Of a stretch of 6,010 nucleotides of DNA, positions 1 to 4,538 are shown one piece after another. A program made the position numbers and the translations under genes. The notes below the pieces were generated by a model. The model saw nothing but the letters and a program-made list of their open reading frames with translations, had not been told where the DNA came from and did not search any database. This DNA is from an uncultured Propionibacteriaceae bacterium (GTDB taxonomy: Bacteria > Actinomycetota > Actinomycetes > Propionibacteriales > Propionibacteriaceae): positions 1 to 6,010 of the forward strand of contig CALMAD010000295.1 of the NCBI GenBank assembly GCA_937859105.1, read 5' to 3'. Each line of letters starts with the position of its first letter. The first letter of the stretch is position 1.

Positions 1-23
1 CCGATCTCGTCCGGTCTTCCCTC

Positions 24-33
24 AGGAGGTGAG
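24..33 (+). promoter_or_regulatory. Strong Shine-Dalgarno for the first permease gene
   Basis: AGGAGGTGAG lies directly before the ATG at 34 and is almost fully complementary to the 16S anti-Shine-Dalgarno end. The gap from GGAGG to the start codon is only 4 bases, which is short but workable given the length of the match. It settles the start at 34. No promoter is visible in the 33 bases available, which fits an internal operon gene preceded by a gene outside the window. Confidence 0.85.
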
Positions 34-1125
34 ATGGCAACAGCGGTAGCGGCGCCCGAGGCGTCCGCGGCGAAACAGCCGAAACCCAAGAAGAACGTGC
101 TGAGCGACGGCCAGGGTGGCCTCGCCGGCGCGCTGATCTCCCCGACGATGCTGGTGATCCTGCTCGTCGTCGGCATCCCCATCATCTTGTCGATCCGCGA
201 GTCGTTCTTCCGGCGCAACGACGGCATCGACCCCACCACCGGCATGATCGCGCAGGGCGACGCGTTCGTCGGCGTCCAGAACTACACCGACATCTTCGCC
301 AACCCGCAGACGATCATCGCGAACTGGGGCAGCATGGATCGGCTGCTCAACGCGTTCCTCAACACCACGTTCTTCACCGTCGTCTGCGTGCTGCTCGAGA
401 CCGTCATCGGCGTCGCCATGGCGATCATCATGAGCAAGGCGTTCCGGGGCCGCGGCCTGGTGCGTGCGGCCATCCTCGTGCCGTGGGCGATCCCGACGAT
501 GGTCTCCGCGAAGATGTGGGGCCTGATCTTCGACGCCGACGGCATCATGAACAAGCTGACCGGCCGGACGACCCTCTGGCTCGCCGACAACGCCTCGTCG
601 CAGTGGGCGATCATCATCGCCGACGTCTGGAAGACGGCCCCCTTCATCGGGCTGCTCACGCTGGCGGGGCTGCAGACGATCCCCGACGAGGTGTACGAGG
701 CGGCCCGCGTCGACGGGGCGAACGCGTGGCAGCAGTTCCTGCGCATCACGCTGCCGATGGTGAAGCCCGCGCTCGTCGTGGCCGTGCTGTTCCGCACCCT
801 CGACACCATGCGCATGTTCGACCTGCCCTTCGGCATGATCGGGCCGGGCAAGTACTACGTCGAGACGCTGTCGATGTTCGCCTACTTCGAGAACGACGCG
901 ACCCGCTTCGGGCAGGCCGCGGCCTACTCGATGGTCCTGTTCGTCTACATCGTGCTGGTCGCGTTCCTGTTCGTCCGGCTGCTGGGCGCCGACGTCGTCG
1001 GTGACCCCGAGGCCAAGGCGATCTCCGACCGCCGCAAGGCGCAGCGCAAGCTCGCGAAACAGCAGGGACGCCGCCCGGGCCAGTTGCCCGGCAGCACCAT
1101 CACCTCGGGGGAGTCGGCCACATGA
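34..1125 (+). CDS. Carbohydrate ABC transporter permease, MalF/UgpA type (CUT1 family)
   Basis: This 363-residue integral membrane protein is one half of the channel of a binding-protein-dependent sugar importer. Six hydrophobic segments are visible, at about residues 31-53, 108-133, 141-163, 190-212, 245-263 and 295-317. The cytoplasmic EAA loop that docks on the ATPase runs from E222 to P241 and fits the consensus: EAA, then G228, then I238-x-LP. The N-terminus has about 30 polar residues rich in Ala, Lys and Pro. The C-terminus has a basic tail of about 45 residues after the last membrane segment. Both make it longer than the roughly 300 residues usual for the family. The start is fixed by the strong ribosome site. 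The stop overlaps the start of the second permease (ATGA, 1122-1125), so the two are co-translated. Family assignment is firm. The sugar cannot be told from the sequence; maltose/trehalose-type or other oligosaccharides are possible. Confidence 0.93.
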   Translation: MATAVAAPEASAAKQPKPKKNVLSDGQGGLAGALISPTMLVILLVVGIPIILSIRESFFRRNDGIDPTTGMIAQGDAFVGVQNYTDIFANPQTIIANWGSMDRLLNAFLNTTFFTVVCVLLETVIGVAMAIIMSKAFRGRGLVRAAILVPWAIPTMVSAKMWGLIFDADGIMNKLTGRTTLWLADNASSQWAIIIADVWKTAPFIGLLTLAGLQTIPDEVYEAARVDGANAWQQFLRITLPMVKPALVVAVLFRTLDTMRMFDLPFGMIGPGKYYVETLSMFAYFENDATRFGQAAAYSMVLFVYIVLVAFLFVRLLGADVVGDPEAKAISDRRKAQRKLAKQQGRRPGQLPGSTITSGESAT

Positions 1126-2057
1126 GCACCGTCGTCAACGTCGGCGATCAGCCGACCGAACACCTGCTGAGCGACCACGAGATCGCCACGCTGAACAAGC
1201 CCCGCCGCGACTGGAAGTGGTGGGCCGGCATGATCGGCAGCGTCGTCGGGATGGGCTTCATCGTCCTGTACTGCATCCTGCCGTTCTACTGGATGGTGGT
1301 CTCCTCGCTGCGGCTGCCGTCCGACGGCCGCAGCACCGACCTGCTGCCGAACCCGGCGTCCGTCGAGAACTACTTCGCCGTGTTCAGCCCGGCGAACAAC
1401 TTCACGCAGGCGCTGTTCAACTCGATCCTCGTCTCGACGGTGACCACGGTCCTGACGCTGCTGTTCGGCATCATGGCCGCCTACGCGCTGGCGCGGCTGC
1501 GGTTCCGGATGAAGGGTCTCGTGCTGAGCGTCATCATCGGGTGCTCGATGTTCCCGGGCATCACGCTGCTGATCCCGCTGTTCAAGATGTTCACCGGCGC
1601 GTACGAGTGGTTCCCGTGGAACTGGATGAACACCTACCAGGCCATCATCATCCCGTCGCTGTCGTTCGGCCTGCCGCTGTGCGTGTGGAACCTGACCGCG
1701 TTCTTCCGGCAGATGCCGGTCGAGCTCGAGCAGGCCGCCATGGTGGACGGCTGCACGCCGGGCCAGGCGTTCACGAAGATCATCCTGCCGCTGGCGGCGC
1801 CGGGCGTGTTCACCACGGCGATCATCACGTTCATCGCCGTGTGGAACGAGTTCATGATCGCCTACACGTTCGGCACGCGGCCCGAGATGTTCACGGCCGT
1901 CAACGCCCTGAGCCGGTTCACCGGCCAGTACGGCTTCGACACGCCGTGGGGCACGATCATGGCGGCCGGCGTCCTGCTGACCGTCCCGCTGATCATCGTC
2001 GTGCTGATCTTCCAGCGGCGCATCGTCGCCGGTCTCACGGCGGGCGGCGTCAAGTAG
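1122..2057 (+). CDS. Carbohydrate ABC transporter permease, MalG type (CUT1 family)
   Basis: This 311-residue membrane protein is the partner half of the sugar import channel. Likely membrane segments are at residues 35-57, 100-124, 131-155, 172-194, 228-250 and 277-298. The ATPase-contacting loop is at about 203-223 (ELEQAAMVDG, then I220-x-LP). The position that is Glu in the EAA consensus reads Gln204 here, with Glu on its N-terminal side. The C-terminus ends in the family-typical basic QRRIVAGLTAGGVK. The start overlaps the previous stop by ATGA and has a purine-rich ribosome site (GGGGGAG, 1107-1113) 8 bases upstream. No ATPase gene follows, and the next gene is a cell-wall enzyme. The pair therefore probably relies on an ATPase elsewhere, as with the shared MsiK ATPase of Streptomyces (inference). 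Substrate unknown. Confidence 0.93.
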   Translation: MSTVVNVGDQPTEHLLSDHEIATLNKPRRDWKWWAGMIGSVVGMGFIVLYCILPFYWMVVSSLRLPSDGRSTDLLPNPASVENYFAVFSPANNFTQALFNSILVSTVTTVLTLLFGIMAAYALARLRFRMKGLVLSVIIGCSMFPGITLLIPLFKMFTGAYEWFPWNWMNTYQAIIIPSLSFGLPLCVWNLTAFFRQMPVELEQAAMVDGCTPGQAFTKIILPLAAPGVFTTAIITFIAVWNEFMIAYTFGTRPEMFTAVNALSRFTGQYGFDTPWGTIMAAGVLLTVPLIIVVLIFQRRIVAGLTAGGVK

Positions 2058-2063
2058 TCATCC

Positions 2064-2132
2064 GCCGCAGGTGCGGCACCGCGAGGGGCGTCCCGAGGGG
2101 CACCCCTCGCGGCGTCCCCGGGCGGGTGCCGC
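2064..2132 (+). terminator. Nested GC-rich inverted repeats after the permease operon, possible T-less terminator
   Basis: Several dyads overlap here. GCCGCA (2064-2069) pairs with TGCGGC (2072-2077). GCGGCACC (2073-2080) pairs with GGTGCCGC (2125-2132). CCGCGAGGGG (2079-2088) pairs perfectly with CCCCTCGCGG (2103-2112) around a 14-base loop. CGAGGGG occurs twice (2082-2088 and 2094-2100), and both copies can pair with the single CCCCTCG at 2103-2109, so two hairpins exclude each other. There is no T-run, so this is not a classical intrinsic terminator. The position 7 bases after the permease stop suggests 3'-end formation or mRNA stabilisation, but that is inference. Confidence 0.45.
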
Positions 2133-2134
2133 GA

Positions 2135-2160
2135 ACGCCTGCCGCGGACGCCTGCCGTGG
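2135..2160 (+). repeat. Two-copy 13-bp tandem direct repeat
   Basis: The units are 2135-2147 and 2148-2160, immediately adjacent, and 12 of 13 bases match (ACGCCTGCCGCGG against ACGCCTGCCGTGG). They lie about 30 bases upstream of the probable murT -10 element, where an activator or repressor could bind. In GC-rich intergenic DNA such a short duplication may equally be replication slippage. Confidence 0.6.
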
Positions 2161-2165
2161 GCAAC

Positions 2166-2200
2166 GCGACGGACGGCGTCCGAGCAGGCAGAATGAGGCC
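2166..2200 (+). promoter_or_regulatory. Candidate leaderless-type promoter of murT-gatD
   Basis: A -10-like hexamer CAGAAT (2189-2194) ends exactly 6 bases before the GTG at 2201. This is the spacing seen when transcription begins on the start codon. CAGAAT matches the actinobacterial TANNNT pattern except at its first base. A weak -35 (GCGACG, 2166-2171) would sit 17 bases upstream. An inverted repeat CGGAC-GGC-GTCCG (2170-2182) lies between the two boxes and could be an operator. All of this is pattern matching without experimental support. Confidence 0.45.
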
Positions 2201-3520
2201 GTGCCTGTGACTGAACTGAGCCGACGAGCCACTCCCGCGCGCCTCGGCCTCGCGCAGCGGGCCCGACTGCGGGCCGCCACCCTCGCCGGAGACGCGGCCG
2301 CCCTCGTGTCCCGCGCGCTGGGCAAGGGGTCGGGGGCGTCCATCCGGGGGCAATTGCTGACCCGCCTCGACCCGAACGCGTTCCGCGAGCTGGTGAAGGG
2401 CCGCCGCATCATGTCGGTGACCGGAACCAACGGCAAGACCACCACGACTCACCTGCTGGCGGCGGCCGTCCGGACGGCGCTGGGCGAGGAGGCCGGCCGC
2501 TGCGTCACGAACGCCGACGGGGCGAACCTGCACTACGGCATCGCGTCCGCGCTGGCCAAGGCCCGGAAGGCCGACCTCGCCGTCATCGAGACCGACGAGC
2601 GCGTGGTGAAGGACATGATCGCGCACGGGCGTCCGGAGGTGCTGGTGCTGCTGAACTTCAGCCGCGACCAGCTCGATCGCAACCACGAGATCAAGTTCCT
2701 CGGACGCGCCTGGCGCCAGGCGCTGGAGGCCGCCGGCCCCGACGGGCCCGTCGTCATCGCGAACAGCGACGACCCGCTCGTGACGTGGGCAGCCGAGAAG
2801 GCGCACCGGGTGGTGTGGGTCGACACGGCGTCCACGTGGAGCGCCGACGCGGCGATGTGTCCCCAGTGCGGGGCGATGCTCGACCGGACCGACCCGTCGG
2901 AGGACGCGCCGACCGGCCGATGGAACTGCCCGGAGTGCGACCTGACCGAGCACGAGGCGTCCTATGCGGTGCACGGGCCGCTGATCGAACTGCCGGACGG
3001 GCGCCGGGTGGACCCGAAGCTGAACGTGCCGGGCAAGTTCAACATCTCGAACGCGGCGTGCGCCCTGGCGGCCGCCGCGCAGTGGGGGATCGACCCCGAC
3101 GTCGCGTTGGTCGGCTTCCGGACCGTGAGCGCGCCCGCGGGCCGGTTCTCGACGGCGACGATCGCCGGGGCGACCGTGCGGCTCGTGCTCTCGAAGAACC
3201 CGGCCGGGTGGGCGGAGTCGCTGCCGCTGGTCCAGACGGACCCCGTCATCTTGGCGATCGACTCGGTCGCGGCCGACGGCAAGGACGTTTCGTGGCTGTG
3301 GGACGTCGACTTCGAGCAGCTCCGCGGGCGGCACGTGATCTGCTCGGGGCCGCGGGCGTACGACCTGGCCGTCCGGCTGTCGTACGCGGAGGTCGACCAC
3401 CGCGTCCTGGTGGACCTGGAGGACGCCCTGCGCGCGGTGGCGTCCGGGCCTCAACCGGTGGACATCGTCGCCACGTACACCCCGTTCCAGAAGCTGCTGA
3501 AGATGGGAGGCCTGCGATGA
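2201..3520 (+). CDS. murT: Lipid II isoglutaminyl synthase, Mur ligase-like subunit MurT
   Basis: MurT binds lipid II and ATP and, with GatD, converts the second peptide residue D-Glu to D-isoglutamine. Residues are numbered from the GTG at 2201 (439 residues). An Ala/Arg-rich N-terminal segment comes first. The Mur ligase P-loop is at T74-T82 (TGTNGKTTT). A Mur-type SRDQLDR motif is at 154-160. Four cysteines form a zinc ribbon inserted in the central domain: C220-x2-C223 and C243-x2-C246. The C-terminal DUF1727 domain carries NPAGW and DGKDVSWLWDVDF (359-371). Asp362 is the likely counterpart of the MurT Asp that completes the GatD catalytic triad. An alternative start is the GTG at 2207 (437 residues), which has GAGG (2195-2198) 8 bases upstream. 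The 2201 start suits a leaderless message instead. Length matches the family. The stop overlaps gatD by ATGA. Identification is firm; the exact start is not. Confidence 0.95.
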   Translation: MPVTELSRRATPARLGLAQRARLRAATLAGDAAALVSRALGKGSGASIRGQLLTRLDPNAFRELVKGRRIMSVTGTNGKTTTTHLLAAAVRTALGEEAGRCVTNADGANLHYGIASALAKARKADLAVIETDERVVKDMIAHGRPEVLVLLNFSRDQLDRNHEIKFLGRAWRQALEAAGPDGPVVIANSDDPLVTWAAEKAHRVVWVDTASTWSADAAMCPQCGAMLDRTDPSEDAPTGRWNCPECDLTEHEASYAVHGPLIELPDGRRVDPKLNVPGKFNISNAACALAAAAQWGIDPDVALVGFRTVSAPAGRFSTATIAGATVRLVLSKNPAGWAESLPLVQTDPVILAIDSVAADGKDVSWLWDVDFEQLRGRHVICSGPRAYDLAVRLSYAEVDHRVLVDLEDALRAVASGPQPVDIVATYTPFQKLLKMGGLR

Positions 3521-4251
3521 GCGAGGCGGCCGAGAGCCCGGTGAAGATCGTCCTGGTGTACCAGTCGCTGCTCGGCATCTACGGCGACCAGGGCAACGCG
3601 AAGATCCTGAAGAAGCGGCTGGACTGGCGCGGCATCCCGGCCGAGGTGCTGATGATCGAGCCGGGGGAGCCGCTGCCGTCTGACGGGGCGGTTTACCTGC
3701 TGGGCGGTGGCGAGGACAACGCGCAGACGACCGCGGTGCGCGAGCTGAAGCGGGACGGCCACCTGTTCGAGGCGCTGGCCGACGGGGCCGTGCTGTTCGC
3801 GGTGTGCGCCGGCTACCAGATCTGCGGCAAGACGTTCACGATCGGCGAGAACGACGAGGTTCGGGAGGGGCTCGGCGTGCTGGACGTGACGACGGTCCGG
3901 GGCCCCGAACGGGCGGTCGGGGAGATCCTGACGCGCTGGGAGCACCCGGACGGCACGTCGACCCTGATCAGCGGCTTCGAGAACCACGGCGGCTGGACGA
4001 CGCTCGGGCCCGGCGCGCGGCCGCTCGCCCGGGTGGAGGTCGGCATCGGTAACGCCAACGACGGCACGGAGGGGGCGGTGCAGGGCAAGGTGGTCGGCAC
4101 CTACCCGCACGGTCCGGTGCTGGCCCGCAACCCCGAGCTCGCCGACCACCTGCTCACGCTCGCTCTCGGCCGCGAGCTGGAACCGCTGCCCGACGTGCAG
4201 GCCGAGCACGACGCCCTGCGGGCCGAGCGGGCGGCGTTCGTCCGCAGGTGA
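3517..4251 (+). CDS. gatD: Lipid II isoglutaminyl synthase, glutamine amidotransferase subunit GatD
   Basis: GatD is a cytoplasmic class I glutamine amidotransferase-like protein (CobB/CobQ-like family) of 244 residues, close to the roughly 240 usual for GatD. It releases ammonia from glutamine and feeds it to MurT for amidation of lipid II. The N-terminal segment VLVYQSLLGIYGDQGN (12-27) is typical of the family. The nucleophile elbow is AVCAGYQ with Cys97, and the catalytic His198 sits in TYPHGPVLARNP. The acid of the triad is expected from MurT. A GENHGGW-like stretch (FENHGGWT) precedes the His region. The ATG at 3517 overlaps the murT stop and has GGGAGG (3505-3510) 6 bases upstream, so translation is coupled and equimolar subunits are expected. 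The older annotation of such proteins as cobyric acid synthase is unlikely because murT is directly adjacent. Confidence 0.95.
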   Translation: MSEAAESPVKIVLVYQSLLGIYGDQGNAKILKKRLDWRGIPAEVLMIEPGEPLPSDGAVYLLGGGEDNAQTTAVRELKRDGHLFEALADGAVLFAVCAGYQICGKTFTIGENDEVREGLGVLDVTTVRGPERAVGEILTRWEHPDGTSTLISGFENHGGWTTLGPGARPLARVEVGIGNANDGTEGAVQGKVVGTYPHGPVLARNPELADHLLTLALGRELEPLPDVQAEHDALRAERAAFVRR

Positions 4252-4267
4252 GCGGCGGGGCGGGCGT

Positions 4268-4286
4268 CCGGGCGATCGATGTCCGG
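4268..4286 (+). terminator. Weak hairpin after gatD
   Basis: CCGGGC (4268-4273) can pair with GTCCGG (4281-4286), including one G-U pair, around a 7-base loop (GATCGAT). It lies 16 bases after the gatD stop. Only ATTT follows, so termination here would be inefficient. Transcripts of murT-gatD could also run on through the tRNA to the strong terminator at 4413-4441. Confidence 0.3.
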
Positions 4287-4292
4287 CCCGAT

Positions 4293-4322
4293 TTCACCTT
4301 TGGGTGCCGGATGCACTAATAT
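4293..4322 (+). promoter_or_regulatory. Promoter of the tRNA-Lys gene
   Basis: A -35-like TTCACC (4293-4298, 4 of 6 to TTGACA) and a -10 TAATAT (4317-4322, fits TANNNT) are separated by 18 bases. Transcription would begin around 4329, only a few bases before the mature tRNA end. The local drop in GC content between the gatD stop and the tRNA supports a true promoter. The tRNA can thus be made independently of murT-gatD. Confidence 0.7.
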
Positions 4323-4332
4323 CGATTTGCAC

Positions 4333-4408
4333 GCGCCGCTAGCTCAACTGGCAGAGCAGCTGGCTCTTAACTAGCGGGTTCGGGGTTCGAGTCCCTGGCG
4401 GCGCACCA
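4333..4408 (+). tRNA. tRNA-Lys, anticodon CTT, with encoded CCA
   Basis: The full cloverleaf can be drawn by hand. The acceptor stem is GCGCCGC (4333-4339) with GCGGCGC (4398-4404), seven Watson-Crick pairs. The D-stem is GCTC (4342-4345) with GAGC (4354-4357). The anticodon stem is GCTGG with CTAGC (4359-4363, 4371-4375, one G-U pair). The anticodon loop is CTCTTAA, giving anticodon CTT at 4366-4368, which reads the AAG lysine codon favoured in GC-rich genomes. The variable loop is five bases. The T-stem is CGGGG with CCCTG around the loop TTCGAGT. The discriminator is A4405, and CCA (4406-4408) is encoded in the DNA. Confidence 0.97.
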
Positions 4409-4412
4409 CCCG

Positions 4413-4441
4413 AAAGGGGCCTCAGAGATGGGGCCCCTTTT
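4413..4441 (+). terminator. Strong intrinsic terminator after tRNA-Lys
   Basis: AAAGGGGCC (4413-4421) pairs perfectly with GGCCCCTTT (4432-4440). A further G-U and a C-G pair close an AGAGAT loop (4424-4429). The 3' arm runs into TTTT (4438-4441). It begins 5 bases after the tRNA CCA end and so terminates the tRNA transcript. It also shields the UvrA-like gene from read-through. Confidence 0.88.
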
Positions 4442-4443
4442 CT

Positions 4444-4490
4444 GTTGCCCGGCGCGTGTGTTGCCCCAGCGCGTGTGTTGCCCAGCGCTG
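4444..4490 (+). repeat. Three-copy degenerate tandem repeat of about 16-17 bp
   Basis: The units begin with GTTGCCC at 4444, 4460 and 4477. The first is 16 bases, the second 17, and the third is shorter and diverges after GTTGCCCAGCGC. The first two both end in GCGCGTGT. They lie between the tRNA terminator and the promoter of the UvrA-like gene. The unit is neither palindromic nor a recognised operator. Slippage or a protein-binding cluster are both possible. Confidence 0.6.
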
Positions 4491-4526
4491 CCGCCTGGCG
4501 GGCGCGGGATTGTCGGTGCGGGTGGG

Positions 4527-4538
4527 TAGGTTGTCCGC
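4527..4538 (+). promoter_or_regulatory. Leaderless-type -10 element before the UvrA-like gene
   Basis: TAGGTT (4527-4532) fits the actinobacterial TANNNT -10 and ends exactly 6 bases before the ATG at 4539. Transcription would then begin on the start codon. No convincing -35 lies 16-19 bases upstream, which is common for such promoters. The GTAGG within it (8 bases from the ATG) could instead act as a weak ribosome site. The two readings cannot be told apart from sequence. Confidence 0.55.

Noticed and set aside
2064..2160. Possible riboswitch or CRISPR-like repeat block before murT
   Set aside because: The repeats are adjacent and only two in number, without spacers. The hairpins do not match any riboswitch class I know. 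They are recorded as plain repeats and inverted repeats.
1001..2200. Upstream extension of the murT frame through the second permease gene
   Set aside because: It is out of frame with the permease and gives a low-complexity Arg/His/Pro product. MurT homology begins only after the GTG codons at 2201/2207.
1862..3454. Long minus-strand open frame (530 codons) opposite murT and the second permease
   Set aside because: It spans two well-supported genes and the non-coding spacer on the other strand. Its translation is Arg/Pro/Gly/His-rich with no recognisable domain, as expected for an antisense shadow in GC-rich DNA.
2785..3516. Upstream extension of the gatD frame within murT
   Set aside because: The frame is open by chance. 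The real start is the ATG at 3517, with a ribosome site 6 bases upstream and the family-typical N-terminus beginning just after it.
3517..4251. Cobyric acid synthase (CobQ) for cobalamin synthesis
   Set aside because: At 244 residues it is far shorter than CobQ and has only the amidotransferase-like domain. It is also coupled to murT, so GatD is the better call.
4376..4408. tRNA 3' end as an occupied phage or element attachment site
   Set aside because: No second copy of this segment and no integrase is visible in the window, and the downstream gene is an ordinary UvrA-family gene with its own promoter.
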